Positions 17,905 through 28,032 of a stretch of 64,000 bases of DNA are shown here, one piece after another; within the stretch, counting starts at the first letter, position 1, and every line of letters begins with the position of its first letter. The notes beneath the pieces were generated by a model. The model searched no databases. It was not told where the DNA came from and saw only the letters and a list, made by a program, of their open reading frames with translations. The DNA comes from Bacteroidota bacterium. GTDB taxonomy: Bacteria; Bacteroidota; Bacteroidia; B-17B0; Aurantibacillaceae. The translations under genes and the position numbers were made by a program. The stretch lies in assembly GCA_018267475.1 (NCBI GenBank), contig JAFDYI010000013.1, forward strand, positions 32,631 through 96,630. The letters run 5' to 3'.

Positions 17905-20508
17905 TTATTTTTTTGATGCGTCGTAAATTTCTTTTAGTTTTTGTTTGGTGGCTGATACCTCAGCTAATCGCTTTATAGAGGCGGCATCTTTTTTTTCTGA
18001 TAAATCACTCTCTTTGTTTTGATACTCTTTTACTAACGATTTTATAGTGTTTTGTGCCGAAAATTTTACGAATGAGTTTTTACCTTTTTCGGTAAAGGTT
18101 TTTAATACTTCGGCACCGCTTAGTATGGTGTTATCTTCGGTACAATGTTTTAAAAACTGGCCGTAGTTTCCAATAAAGGTTACGGCATTAAAACCCGTGA
18201 AATGCTCTTTTTGTTTTACAAAATAATCGTTGTTGGCATCGGCGCCCAGGTTGGAATATAAATCCATAATAGCGGAGCGAATGCTGTTGTTGTCTTCGTT
18301 TTCAAGCGCTTTGGCTTTTTGCATAGCAAGAGCGCTGTCTTGTTTTATTAAAGAGTTAATGCCTGCCGCCATAATAGCATACGATTTATCGTTTAAGGCA
18401 TCGCTGCATATTTTTTTTACGTCGGCGTCGTTTTTGTATCCATCGGCTAAAAATACAATGGCGCTTGCCCGCACTTTTGTTTTTTCATCGTTTTTTGCGG
18501 TGTTCATTAAAAGCGTTTTTATTTCGCCTGCGTATTTTTTATCGGCATCGCCCAGCAATTCAATAGCTTTTAGGCGCAAGCTGTGCCATTTGTCGTTTAG
18601 GGCTAATTTTGTGGCTTCATATACAGCGGGCTTATCAAGCTGGCCTTTAAAGTTTTGTAGAGCCTCCATGCGGTCTAAAAACAAGGGTGCGTTTTTGTAT
18701 TGAAATACATATTCCTCTATTGTTTTATTTTCTGTTTTGCTGCATAGCAGTTGTTTTTCACCATCAAAATTTACAAGGGCCGGCTTAGTGTCAGCCGGAA
18801 TAGAAAATTCTTCGCTTACTTGGGTAATGGTTATTAGCTCGCGTTTTTTGGTACCATTGGCAAAATAGACATCTACATATACGGGCAGTTTGTATAGAGG
18901 CGTATTTTCAAAATCTTGTTTTTGTTCTACTTTTATTTTTACTTGTTTGCCGGCGGCATCGTAGTTGTAGTTTATATCCAGCACAGGGTGCCCGCCCTTG
19001 TAGTACCATTGGTTAAAAAACCAGTTTAGGTCTTGCCCGGTAGTTTCTTCAAAAGCCAAGCGCAGGTCGTTTACTTCGGCGTTTTTAAATTTATTTTTTT
19101 CAAGATATAGTTTTAGTGAGGCAAAAAAGGCATCATCGCCTACTTGTTTACGAAGCATGTGTAGTATTTGCCCGCCTTTGTTGTAGCTTATGGCGTCAAA
19201 CATATCTTCTCTGCTTTCATAGGTAAAACGCAGTAATGGAGGGTCTTTTTGTCCTGCTTGCATCAGGTATCCGGTGCGGCTTCCGTAGCTGTGAGCGGCG
19301 GCGGCATCGGCTCCGTGCTTGTATTCTTCCCATAAATACTCGCCGTAGGTAGCAAACGATTCGTTAAGAGTAAGGTTGCTCCAGCTTTTTGCTGTAACCA
19401 AGTCGCCAAACCATTGGTGAAACAGTTCGTGTGAGATAACGTCTTCGCCGCGGCTTCCGTCTAACAATTCTCTATCGGTTTGATATACAAACTCACCGTG
19501 TAGGGTGGCGGTGGTGTTTTCCATAGCGCCGCTTACATAATCTCTGGCTACAATTTGTGCGTATTTTTGCCAGGCAAAGGGAACGCCTAATTTGGTTGAG
19601 AAAAATTCAATCATTTCATGCGTCGCGCCAAAGATGGATTTTGCATAGGGTTCGTATTCTTTTTCTACGTAGTACGAAATTTCTTTTCCGCGCCAGGGCT
19701 TGTCGGTTACTTTTTTAAATTCGCCTACCCCCATCATTACTAAGTAGGTTGAGTGGGGCAAATCCATTTTCCAATGGTCGGTACGGGTGCCGTCGGCATT
19801 TTTTTTGCTATCGGTTAATATACCGTTTGACAGGGTGGTGTATTTGGCATCAACGGTCATGTATATTTCGTCTGTCATTTTTTCGTTAGGGCTATCTACG
19901 CACGGAAACCAGGCGGAGTTGCTTTGTGTTTCGCCTTGAGTCCATATTTGAGGCATTTTATTGGGTTCTTCCCCTTTTGGGTTGATAAAGTACAAACCTT
20001 TATCGTCGGTTATGGCGTTGCTTCCGCCCGATTTTAAATCATTAGGTTTGGCTTTGTAATCAATAAAAACGGTGTATTTGTCTTTTGCGGTATATTCTTT
20101 ATCTAAATCTATTTTTATAGAATCGTTTTCATACACATATTTTAAATCGGTGTTGCTTTTGGCGCCCACCAGTTGCACTTTATGGATGTCCATACCGCGG
20201 GCATTCAAGTACAATTTTTTTACCGGATAGAAGTAGGGCTTTACATCTAATGTTGCTTTGCCCAACAACCATTGGTTTTCCCAGTCAAATCGCACCTCTA
20301 ATTTGGTGTGCAGCACATCGTTGCTAATGGGGTTTGCTGCGCGGTATATAGCGGGTGTAGGAGGCTCTGGTTTTTTGTCTATAAAAACCGTATCTATTTT
20401 GGTTACGGTAACTACTTCTTTATCTTTTTTGTGTTTTTTTTGGGCTAAAGCGCTTTGCGAAACTAAAAGTAAGGCAACGGCTCCTACCACTAATGTGTTT
20501 TTAGACAT
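17905..20508 (-). CDS. M1-family zinc aminopeptidase, secreted
   Basis: 867 residues with a signal peptide (ends ALAQ, residue 23), so exported. Gluzincin aminopeptidase: substrate-binding GAMEN at 327-331, zinc ligands in HELFHQW (His360, His364) and Glu383 in LTLNE, the exact HEXXH-18-E spacing, plus downstream YNKGG. The N-terminal beta domain and a long C-terminal helical repeat domain (about residues 590-860, with HEAT-like elements) complete an aminopeptidase N-like architecture. It trims N-terminal residues from peptides, probably in the periplasm. Monocistronic, divergent from yidC over a 230 bp spacer. Confidence 0.93.
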   Translation of the reverse strand: MSKNTLVVGAVALLLVSQSALAQKKHKKDKEVVTVTKIDTVFIDKKPEPPTPAIYRAANPISNDVLHTKLEVRFDWENQWLLGKATLDVKPYFYPVKKLYLNARGMDIHKVQLVGAKSNTDLKYVYENDSIKIDLDKEYTAKDKYTVFIDYKAKPNDLKSGGSNAITDDKGLYFINPKGEEPNKMPQIWTQGETQSNSAWFPCVDSPNEKMTDEIYMTVDAKYTTLSNGILTDSKKNADGTRTDHWKMDLPHSTYLVMMGVGEFKKVTDKPWRGKEISYYVEKEYEPYAKSIFGATHEMIEFFSTKLGVPFAWQKYAQIVARDYVSGAMENTTATLHGEFVYQTDRELLDGSRGEDVISHELFHQWFGDLVTAKSWSNLTLNESFATYGEYLWEEYKHGADAAAAHSYGSRTGYLMQAGQKDPPLLRFTYESREDMFDAISYNKGGQILHMLRKQVGDDAFFASLKLYLEKNKFKNAEVNDLRLAFEETTGQDLNWFFNQWYYKGGHPVLDINYNYDAAGKQVKIKVEQKQDFENTPLYKLPVYVDVYFANGTKKRELITITQVSEEFSIPADTKPALVNFDGEKQLLCSKTENKTIEEYVFQYKNAPLFLDRMEALQNFKGQLDKPAVYEATKLALNDKWHSLRLKAIELLGDADKKYAGEIKTLLMNTAKNDEKTKVRASAIVFLADGYKNDADVKKICSDALNDKSYAIMAAGINSLIKQDSALAMQKAKALENEDNNSIRSAIMDLYSNLGADANNDYFVKQKEHFTGFNAVTFIGNYGQFLKHCTEDNTILSGAEVLKTFTEKGKNSFVKFSAQNTIKSLVKEYQNKESDLSEKKDAASIKRLAEVSATKQKLKEIYDASKK

Positions 20509-20709
20509 AATTATTTTTTAAATCGCCTGCAAAGGTGCATTTTTTTTACAAATTAAAGGCTTTTTTATACCAACGGTAGGGTTTTGGGGTTTAGTGGGCG
20601 TTTTAACAAGGTAAAAAGATTCCACTATGCATCAGAGAAAATGCGCGGTGTGCGTTTTAACGCTCTTATCTCTATAGAAAACGCTTCTTTCGTTTTTGGT
20701 TAAAATTAG

Positions 20710-20717
20710 TATATTTG
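20710..20717 (+). promoter_or_regulatory. Probable -7 element of yidC
   Basis: TATATTTG (perfect TAnnTTTG) ends 20 bp before the ATG at 20738. It excludes the in-frame upstream start at 20696, which would lie ahead of the promoter. A TTTTTG sits only 11 bp further upstream, so the -33 box is not properly spaced. Confidence 0.5.
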
Positions 20718-20737
20718 CCGCCTTATTTTTAGTGGAT

Positions 20738-22645
20738 ATGGATAAAAATTCCTTATTAGGCTTGGTGCTTATAGGTGGCATTTTGGTAGGTTGGCTTCTT
20801 TTAAATGGCCCCGACAAAGACGCTATAAAAAAACAAAAACACTTGCAAGATTCTATTGCTCAGGCTGATTTTTTAGCTCAGCAAACGGCTGAAGAGCAAA
20901 CAGCCGCTTTATCTGTAAAAAAAATAGATAGCGTAGAAATACATTTAAATCAAGATTCTGTTGCGGAAAGTAAATTAAAAAGTACCTACAAAGATTTTGC
21001 GGTAGCAGCAAAAGGCAAAAACGAAACGATAGTACTAGAAAACAATAAAGTAAAAATTACCCTACAAACCAAAGGAGGCAACGTAGCTTCTGTAATACTA
21101 AAAGAATATACCCGCCCCGACAAAAAAACACCGGTAGAGTTGTTTAGCGCCGATTCCTCTTTTCAATCGTTGATTTTTTTAGCTTACAACAACACCCTGC
21201 AAGTACGTACCGATAGTTTGTACTTTGTAGCCGGCGACATAAAAAAAACAAGCGATGAGCAAACCATATCGTTGCGCCTGCCCACCGCCAACCCTGCCTC
21301 ATACATAGAGTATGTTTATACTTTAAAAAACGATGCGTATATGCTAAACTACCAAATAAAAACGGTAGGTATGCAAAACATTATTTCTACTAATACCGAC
21401 CAATTTACATTTCAGTGGAGCGTGCTTAGTCCTTCGCAAGAAGAGCATATAGAAAAAGAAAAACAATCTTCTACCGTATATTGGAAGTTTACCGGAGATG
21501 AGGTGGATTACATAAACCCCGGCAAAGACGATGAAAAAAGCATTGCCGAAGAGCCCGTGCAATGGGTTGCTCTGAAACAGCAGTTTTTTACTTCGGCGGT
21601 AATATGCGATAAAGGCTTTTTAAAAGATGGAGCCTTTGTAAAAACAGCTTCTGATAAAAGCTCGTTGAGCTACGTAAAACGCATGAAAACCGAGCTGGGC
21701 ATTCCGTTCAATCACGGGGCTAATGAAAGTTTTGAAATGCGCTATTTTTTTGGCCCAAACAAGTATTCTACCCTCAAACAATACGATTTGGGTTTAGAAA
21801 AAATGATCAACATAGGTTGGCCTGTATTTAATTTAATAAATAAATGGCTGGTTATTCCGGTGTTTAATGCTTTTAGCAACACCACGGTAAGCTTTGGTAT
21901 TATTATTTTGGTACTTACCATCATCATAAAAACCCTGTTGTTTCCCATTGCGTATAAAACGTATATGTCATCTACCAAAATGCGCTTGCTAAAGCCCGAG
22001 ATGGACGCCATCAGCAAACGTTTTTCGGATCCTGCCGATGCCATGAAAAAAAATCAAGAAAACATGGCGCTGTATCGTAAGGCGGGCGCTAGCCCTTTTA
22101 GCGGCTGTATTCCGGCACTTATCCAATTTCCTATTTTAATTGCGTTGTTAAACTTTTTTCCGGCTTCTATTGAGCTGCGCCAAAAATCATTTTTGTGGGC
22201 GCAAGATTTATCTACTTATGATTCTGTTTGGACTTTTGGGCACGTGCCCATCATCAACAGCATTTATGGCGACCACGTGAGCCTGTTTGCCTTATTGATG
22301 TTCCTTTCAACGGTAGCTTACACCTGGGTAAACGCCAAATACCTAACACCCGATACACAAACGCAGATGCCCGGCATGAAGGTAATGATGTACTTAATGC
22401 CCCTTATCTTTTTAAGCTTTATGAACTCCTATTCATCAGGTTTGAGTTGGTACTATTTCTTAGCCAACATCATTACCTTCGGACAAACCCTATTGATGCG
22501 CAACTTTATTGATGATAAAAAAATTCGTGCACAAATAGAAGAACACATGAAAAAACCGGTAAAAAAATCGGCTTTCCAACAACGGTTAGAAGACATGACT
22601 AAACAACAACAAGTTTCGGCTTCAAAATCTAAAAACAAAAAATAA
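20738..22645 (+). CDS. yidC: Membrane protein insertase YidC
   Basis: About 635 residues, starting MDKNSLLGLVLIGGILVGWL, the usual N-terminal membrane anchor. It inserts and folds inner-membrane proteins, alone or with SecYEG. A large periplasmic beta domain (about 60-350) is followed by the conserved five-helix core: helix beginning NTTVSFGIIILVLTIIIKTLLFPI, the cytoplasmic hairpin with QENMALYRKAGASPFSGCIPALIQFPILIAL, and the final helices ending SWYYFLANIITFGQTLLMRNFI. The tail is Lys-rich. The DUF3078 gene follows 18 bp downstream and is probably co-transcribed. Confidence 0.96.
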   Translation: MDKNSLLGLVLIGGILVGWLLLNGPDKDAIKKQKHLQDSIAQADFLAQQTAEEQTAALSVKKIDSVEIHLNQDSVAESKLKSTYKDFAVAAKGKNETIVLENNKVKITLQTKGGNVASVILKEYTRPDKKTPVELFSADSSFQSLIFLAYNNTLQVRTDSLYFVAGDIKKTSDEQTISLRLPTANPASYIEYVYTLKNDAYMLNYQIKTVGMQNIISTNTDQFTFQWSVLSPSQEEHIEKEKQSSTVYWKFTGDEVDYINPGKDDEKSIAEEPVQWVALKQQFFTSAVICDKGFLKDGAFVKTASDKSSLSYVKRMKTELGIPFNHGANESFEMRYFFGPNKYSTLKQYDLGLEKMINIGWPVFNLINKWLVIPVFNAFSNTTVSFGIIILVLTIIIKTLLFPIAYKTYMSSTKMRLLKPEMDAISKRFSDPADAMKKNQENMALYRKAGASPFSGCIPALIQFPILIALLNFFPASIELRQKSFLWAQDLSTYDSVWTFGHVPIINSIYGDHVSLFALLMFLSTVAYTWVNAKYLTPDTQTQMPGMKVMMYLMPLIFLSFMNSYSSGLSWYYFLANIITFGQTLLMRNFIDDKKIRAQIEEHMKKPVKKSAFQQRLEDMTKQQQVSASKSKNKK

Positions 22646-22663
22646 CCTATAAAACCATATATC

Positions 22664-23653
22664 ATGAAAAAACCCAACCCGTTTTTATGTTTGCTTATTG
22701 TCCTTTTTACAATAAAAACGACCTATTTAAAAGCACAAGACACCAAAACAGATGCCAACACGCTAAAAGGCACTTCAGACGATATGAAAAAAATAATGGC
22801 TGATACTTCTAAAAAGCACTGGCAAAAAGGGGGAACCGTTTCTTTAAGCGGACAAGAAGTAACGCTTACTAATTGGGCCGCGGGCGGGCAAGGAGCCATA
22901 TCCGTAGGAGGGCTTATCAATTTGTTTTTTTATTACCACAAAGAAAAATGGGTTTGGAATACCGATATAAACATGGCCTACGGCGTTATTAAAAACGGTT
23001 CCAGCAAAGATTGGCTTAAAACCAACGACCGCATTCAGCTTACCTCTAAAGTAGGGCGCGAAGCCTTTAAAAACGCGTATTATTCAGCCCTTTTTGATTT
23101 TAAAACACAATTTGCGCCCGGGTACAATTACCCGAACGACTCGGTACGCATCTCTAACTTTTTGGCACCGGCCTATGGCATTTTAGCTTTAGGGTTAGAT
23201 TGGCAACCCAAACCCTATCTGTCTTTTTTTATTGCGCCGGCCACTACCCGCCTAACTTATGTAGGCGATAACACACTGGCACGAGCAGGCGCTTATGGCG
23301 TACAAGCACAAGTGCTAAACCCGTTAACAGGCGCGGTTATTACTCCTTACAACAACATGCTGTGGCAGTTTGGGGGCTATGCACGCATGCAGTTTCAAAA
23401 AGATATTATGACTAATGTAAACTTTGCCACTATGGTAGAGGTGTTTTCTAACTATTTAAAAAATCCACAAAACATTTATGTAAACTGGACTACCCTTACC
23501 AGCATGAAAGTAAATAAATTTATTAGTGCTACCTTTAGCACACAACTTATTTACGATCCCTTGGTAAAATACATTGCTTCAGATGGCTCTGCCCACGGGC
23601 CTCGCATACAATTTAAACAGGTGTTGGCGGTAGGCTTTACCTACAAGTTTTAG
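22664..23653 (+). CDS. DUF3078 outer-membrane-associated protein
   Basis: 329 residues with a signal peptide (ends YLKAQ, about residue 24). The DUF3078 hallmark is present near residues 55-75: WQKGGTVSLSGQEVTLTNWAAGG. After it come regularly alternating aromatic strands and the C-terminal end VGFTYKF, which has the aromatic last residue expected of an outer-membrane beta-barrel. The family is confined largely to Bacteroidota and has no established function. Directly downstream of yidC (18 bp) with no promoter of its own that I can see. Confidence 0.8.
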   Translation: MKKPNPFLCLLIVLFTIKTTYLKAQDTKTDANTLKGTSDDMKKIMADTSKKHWQKGGTVSLSGQEVTLTNWAAGGQGAISVGGLINLFFYYHKEKWVWNTDINMAYGVIKNGSSKDWLKTNDRIQLTSKVGREAFKNAYYSALFDFKTQFAPGYNYPNDSVRISNFLAPAYGILALGLDWQPKPYLSFFIAPATTRLTYVGDNTLARAGAYGVQAQVLNPLTGAVITPYNNMLWQFGGYARMQFQKDIMTNVNFATMVEVFSNYLKNPQNIYVNWTTLTSMKVNKFISATFSTQLIYDPLVKYIASDGSAHGPRIQFKQVLAVGFTYKF

Positions 23654-23698
23654 TTGTTGGTTACCGGTTTTAGTTGTTAATGTAAATAAGCCAAAAAC

Positions 23699-24565
23699 TT
23701 GATTTTTTCTTTTTTTAAATCGGTTTTTAGGGGTATAGGGCAAATCATGTTGCAAGAAAATGCCCTTACTGGTCTGCTCTTTTTAATTGGTATTTTTTAT
23801 GGTTCGGCGTGGATGGGTTTTGCTACTCTGTTGGCCGCTCTTGTAGGAACAAGCACTGCTTATTTGTTTAAATTTAGCCCAACAGAAATAGAAAAAGGCG
23901 GGTATGGTTTTAATGCCGCTTTGGTGGGGGCTTTTGGAGCTTTCTTTTTGCAAATGAATGTGTGGGCTGTTTTTATTATTGGTGTAGGAGCGGTATTGGC
24001 AACATGCTTGCATTATGTTTTTATCCGAATAAAAATACCTGCTTTTACTTTTGCTTTTGTGTTGATTTCTTGGGCTCTTGTTTTTATAGTGCGAGCTTTT
24101 TTTCCTTCACTTGCGCTTCAAAGTATTGCTGGAAATGCATCTACGGATAACGCTTTTCTTTTCGTTGTTAAAGGCTTTGGGCAGGTAATTTTTCAAAACA
24201 ATCTTTTATCGTGTGTGCTTTTTGTGTTAGCGGTAAGCATCAGTTCTCCTATAGCCTCTTTGTATGGTTTGTTAGGAGCTGCGCTGTGTGGCTTTTTGTC
24301 TTGGTATTTTTCTTTAGCAGCCGCAGAAGAAATAACGCAAGGCTTAATGAGTTATAATGCGGTGTTGTGTGCTATTGCTTTTTCAGGACTTAAAACACAA
24401 AATGTATGGTTGGCCTTGTCAGCTGTGTTGCTATCTTATGCCATACAACTTATTATGCTGCGATGCGATATGATGGTGCTTACCTTTCCTTTTGTTTTAG
24501 CATCAGGCTTAGTGGTTTTTTTAAAAGATGTGTGGCAAAAGAAAAACAGAGCCACTTTGTTTTAG
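23699..24565 (+). CDS. Urea transporter family membrane protein
   Basis: About 288 residues, about ten membrane helices in two homologous halves: the UT/SLC14 fold, a channel for urea across the inner membrane. The N-terminus FFKSVFRGIGQIMLQENALTG and its internal echo FGQVIFQNNLLSCVLF near residue 160 are the family repeats, each preceding a pore-lining helix. The start is a TTG at 23699; the next ATG (23747) would cut into the first conserved repeat, so TTG is preferred. No urease genes are in the window, so a link to urea use is not shown. It is convergent with the DUF4249 gene. Confidence 0.85.
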   Translation: MIFSFFKSVFRGIGQIMLQENALTGLLFLIGIFYGSAWMGFATLLAALVGTSTAYLFKFSPTEIEKGGYGFNAALVGAFGAFFLQMNVWAVFIIGVGAVLATCLHYVFIRIKIPAFTFAFVLISWALVFIVRAFFPSLALQSIAGNASTDNAFLFVVKGFGQVIFQNNLLSCVLFVLAVSISSPIASLYGLLGAALCGFLSWYFSLAAAEEITQGLMSYNAVLCAIAFSGLKTQNVWLALSAVLLSYAIQLIMLRCDMMVLTFPFVLASGLVVFLKDVWQKKNRATLF

Positions 24566-24598
24566 CTTTAAGTATTTGCAAACAAAAGAACCTAAAAA

Positions 24599-25492
24599 CT
24601 ACCTTGCTATTACGCTTTTTCCCTTCACTAAACCGGTGTTAAACCAACCAATGGCGGTAAGGGTGCCGCTGTTTTGCTTGATGTTGGTTTTTACGTTTTC
24701 GGGGGTTACGGCAAATAAGCCGCTTTGCGCATTGGTAAGCTGGGTTTGCAATTGGGTTAAAAATTCGTAGGTATCTTCGTTTATAGAAAGAATTTTTACG
24801 GTGCAGGTATCGTATCGGTGAATGGGATTTTGGTCGGAGGTAAGCCCAAAAAAAGAAACGCTCCAAAACAAAGGCTTTCCATCCATGCCTTGCACCCCAT
24901 CATCTTGAAAGGCAATAAGCTGTCGTGGTTGGCTGTAGTACACACCGTTGTTATACACTTTTTCCCAGTAATAATCGGGGCCTATGCTGTCAAAAGCCAA
25001 TATCATAGGAAAAAATCGTTTGGGGTTTGTGGTATCGTTCGGATATTTATTTTCTACATCGCTTTGCCGGCTTCTAAACACAATAGTATCAACAGCAATG
25101 GTGCGGTGTGCCGTAGAGGTGGCGTAGTAGGTGTTGCCATTATATAAAATGTTTAATTGGTAGTTGTGCCTGTATTTTATCATGGTATCATGTGCTATGG
25201 ATCCCACTTGGTAATAGTTGCCTTTACCATCGTCGGTTAAGGTATATGTTTTAGAAGAGGTGAGATCTTGCAGCAGTACAGTAGCCCCACTAACACCGGG
25301 TGTGGGCTGGTTGCTAAAATAAGGTGCGGTAGTGGTAAGTCGTACCTTTTGGGTATCGGCGCCGTTGTCTAAAAAAGCATCTACAACCAAATAAGTAGAG
25401 CCGTTAGGTACCGAAACTTGCACCACCTGAGTGCAAGAGCTTAGCAAAGCAAGGCAAGCTACAACAAAAGAAAGAAGGATTGTTTTTTTCAT
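24599..25492 (-). CDS. DUF4249 lipoprotein, partner of the TonB-dependent receptor
   Basis: 297 residues. Lipobox LLSSC near residue 20. The mature part begins with the DUF4249 pattern (LVVDAFLDNGADTQKVRLTT, then GVSGATVLLQD and the GNYYQV segment). This family lies beside TonB-dependent receptors in Bacteroidota, and here it starts 7 bp after the receptor stop, so the two are one operon. It is likely displayed on the outer membrane as an accessory to the receptor. Substrate unknown. Confidence 0.82.
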   Translation of the reverse strand: MKKTILLSFVVACLALLSSCTQVVQVSVPNGSTYLVVDAFLDNGADTQKVRLTTTAPYFSNQPTPGVSGATVLLQDLTSSKTYTLTDDGKGNYYQVGSIAHDTMIKYRHNYQLNILYNGNTYYATSTAHRTIAVDTIVFRSRQSDVENKYPNDTTNPKRFFPMILAFDSIGPDYYWEKVYNNGVYYSQPRQLIAFQDDGVQGMDGKPLFWSVSFFGLTSDQNPIHRYDTCTVKILSINEDTYEFLTQLQTQLTNAQSGLFAVTPENVKTNIKQNSGTLTAIGWFNTGLVKGKSVIAR

Positions 25493-25498
25493 CTGTTT

Positions 25499-27862
25499 TT
25501 AAAATTTAAAATTGTATGTAATGGCCGGAATGACGGTGGATATAACAGAGTACTGCAGGGCCTGGGTTTGAGTGGGCATACTGGGGTTTGCCTGAAAGTA
25601 GAGCGCAAACGTATTGCGATGTGCATAAGCGTTGTAAATACTAAATACCAAGCTGCTTTTCCAGCGGCGCTTATCGTTCTTTTTAAAATTGTAAGTAGCC
25701 GAAAAATCTAAACGATGATAGGCGGGGTTTCTAAAATTATTACGCATATTAGAGGTATTATACCCTTGCACATAGCCTTGTATTTCAAACCGCGAATCGG
25801 GAAAAGTATTGGGTGTGCCGCTTATGTATATAAAATTACAGGATACATTCCAGTATTTATTAAAATCGTAATTAAGCACTACGGCTAAATTGTTGGGGCG
25901 GTCGTATTTGCTAGGGAACCACTTATCGTTGCTTAACCCATTTACTTGCCTTAGTGTACGAGAGTACGTATAACTTACCCAGCCTGTAAATTTGCCTTTG
26001 GTTTTTTTAAAATAAAACTCGGCGCCGTAAGCTCTTCCTTTTCCTTGCAGTAAATCGCCTTCATAAAATTTATTTAATAACAAGTTAGCGTTGTCTATAT
26101 AATCCAATTGATTTTGCATCACTTTGTAATATACTTCTACCGAGCTTTCGAACATGTTTTCTTTAAAATTTCTAAAGTAACCCAAAGCCACCTGGTCTGA
26201 CAGCTGAGGTAAGATGTTGTTGGTAGAGGGGGTCCAAATATCTAAGGGAGTAGAGGCCGCCGTATTGGATACTAATTGTAAGTATTGTGCGGTGCGGTTG
26301 TAACTGGCTTTTATGGAGCTTGCATCATTCAAATCAAATTTGGCTGAAAAGCGCGGCTCAAAATTTCCGTATTGGGCAATTGTTTTTAGGGTGCCGTAGT
26401 AGCTGCTGTCTTTTAGGCGACGCGAATTATTGGGTATGGTATCGTAATAATTATAGCGCTCTCCTTTACCCATGTAGTTAAACAAAGAATAGCGCAGGCC
26501 GGCTTGTACCACAAACCGAGAATTTATTTTTAGCTCGTCGTCTATATACAAGGCATTTTCAAAACTAAATTTATTAGGCAGTATGACCGTATTGCTGCTT
26601 CCGTTTGATGTTACAGAAGATTGGCCCGGGTTGAACTGAATAAAAATGCTTTGTCCACCGGCGTGCATGGTGTTTTTGTTGTTGATATAATAAGTAAAAT
26701 CGGGTTTTACGCTGTAGTTAATAATGTTTGAAGTCCAATCGAAAGCAGTGCCTGTACCCTGGTTTGTAAACCCAATACCGTAATGATAGTTGCTATAGAA
26801 GGCGGTGGTATTTAAAAAAAGTTTATCGTTAAACAAATGGTTCCAACGCATGCTGGCCGTGCTGTTTCCGTATTTAAAACTAAAGCCCGCGCCAAACACA
26901 TCTTGCCCGAAATAGCCGCTCAGAAATAAATTGTTTTTTTCGTTAATGTGATAGTTGAGCTTAGTGGTTAAGTCGTAAAAATAAAATTGAAGATTGCCCA
27001 AGGCCGGATTTCTTTTTTTGATAACAGGCCCCGCCAATATATCTATATAGCTACGGCGCACCGCTACAATAAACGACATTTTATCTTTTATGAGGGGTGC
27101 CTCTATGGATAAGCGGCTAAAAATAGTGCCAATGCCTCCGTTTATTTGTAGTTTTTTACTGTTCCCTTCTTTCATACGAATATCTAAGATAGAAGAGAGC
27201 CTGCCACCGTATTGTGCAGGAATGCCGCCTTTAATAATTTTTACATCTTTTACCGCGTCGGGATTAAAAATAGAAAAAAAGCCAAACAGATGCGAAGCAT
27301 TATACACGGGCGCTTCGTCCAAAAGAATGAGGTTTTGGTCTATATTGCCTCCGCGTACATTGATGCCGCTGGCGCCTTCGCCCATAGTAGTAACGCCCGG
27401 CAAAAGCTGCACCGCACGTATAATGTCTATTTCGCCTAACAGAGCGGGTATGCGGCTTATTTGTTTCATATCCAGCTTGGCTACGCTCATCTCGGTTGAT
27501 TTTACGTTTTGGTCTTCGCGCTCCGAAGAAACGACTACCTCGTTTAATGCGTTGCTCGCATCGCTCAACTCAAAATTTTGAACTACGTTTTTTTCCGACA
27601 AGCTTATTTTTTTTTCTTGAGTAGCGTAGCCCAGGTAAGAAGCTACAATAAGGTGCGTATCAGCGCTAAGGGTTAATGAGTAAAAGCCGTAAGCGTTGGT
27701 GCTTACGCCGTTGGTAGTTCCCTTTTCATATACGTTTACCCCAATTAAAACTTCTCCATTTTTTCCGTCTTTTACATAGCCGCTTATGGTGTGTTTTTGT
27801 GCCCATAGCGTATGGCAGCACACACATAGAAAAACAAAAAATAATCGTTTGGTTTTTTTCAC
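25499..27862 (-). CDS. TonB-dependent outer-membrane receptor with carboxypeptidase-like domain
   Basis: About 787 residues. A signal peptide ending LWAQ is followed by a carboxypeptidase-D regulatory-like domain (KHTISGYVKDGKNGEVLIGV; the YASYLGY-like element is ASYLGYATQEK), a plug domain (GEIDIIRAVQLLPGV; GASGINVRGGNIDQNLILLD; GFFSIFNPDAVKDVKIIKGG) and a 22-strand-type barrel ending in the aromatic ITYNFKF. It imports an unknown ligand using TonB energy. The GTG at 27862 is chosen because the upstream TTG at 27883 lies inside a -7 promoter box. It forms an operon with the DUF4249 gene. Confidence 0.9.
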   Translation of the reverse strand: MKKTKRLFFVFLCVCCHTLWAQKHTISGYVKDGKNGEVLIGVNVYEKGTTNGVSTNAYGFYSLTLSADTHLIVASYLGYATQEKKISLSEKNVVQNFELSDASNALNEVVVSSEREDQNVKSTEMSVAKLDMKQISRIPALLGEIDIIRAVQLLPGVTTMGEGASGINVRGGNIDQNLILLDEAPVYNASHLFGFFSIFNPDAVKDVKIIKGGIPAQYGGRLSSILDIRMKEGNSKKLQINGGIGTIFSRLSIEAPLIKDKMSFIVAVRRSYIDILAGPVIKKRNPALGNLQFYFYDLTTKLNYHINEKNNLFLSGYFGQDVFGAGFSFKYGNSTASMRWNHLFNDKLFLNTTAFYSNYHYGIGFTNQGTGTAFDWTSNIINYSVKPDFTYYINNKNTMHAGGQSIFIQFNPGQSSVTSNGSSNTVILPNKFSFENALYIDDELKINSRFVVQAGLRYSLFNYMGKGERYNYYDTIPNNSRRLKDSSYYGTLKTIAQYGNFEPRFSAKFDLNDASSIKASYNRTAQYLQLVSNTAASTPLDIWTPSTNNILPQLSDQVALGYFRNFKENMFESSVEVYYKVMQNQLDYIDNANLLLNKFYEGDLLQGKGRAYGAEFYFKKTKGKFTGWVSYTYSRTLRQVNGLSNDKWFPSKYDRPNNLAVVLNYDFNKYWNVSCNFIYISGTPNTFPDSRFEIQGYVQGYNTSNMRNNFRNPAYHRLDFSATYNFKKNDKRRWKSSLVFSIYNAYAHRNTFALYFQANPSMPTQTQALQYSVISTVIPAITYNFKF

Positions 27863-27880
27863 TTGTTTTTTAAAAGAGGG

Positions 27881-27888
27881 CAAAGTTA
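27881..27888 (-). promoter_or_regulatory. Probable -7 element of the TonB receptor operon
   Basis: TAACTTTG on the minus strand (perfect TAnnTTTG) ends 18 bp before the GTG at 27862. It contains the alternative TTG start, which is therefore unlikely. No -33 box recognised. Confidence 0.5.
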
Positions 27889-28032
27889 CAGAAACTTTTA
27901 GGACAGAAGCATCTGTTTAAAATAAGGCACCACACTATGAGGAGTTTTGCTTTAAAGCCCAACGTATTATCATAACAGAAAAGGCCTATCTCATAATTTA
28001 TCCGTACCTTTAAGGCGTATTTTTAAGTTGTT

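Noticed and set aside
20696..20737. Longer N-terminus for YidC.
   Set aside because: The extra 14 codons contain the -7 promoter box and the normal YidC anchor starts at 20738.
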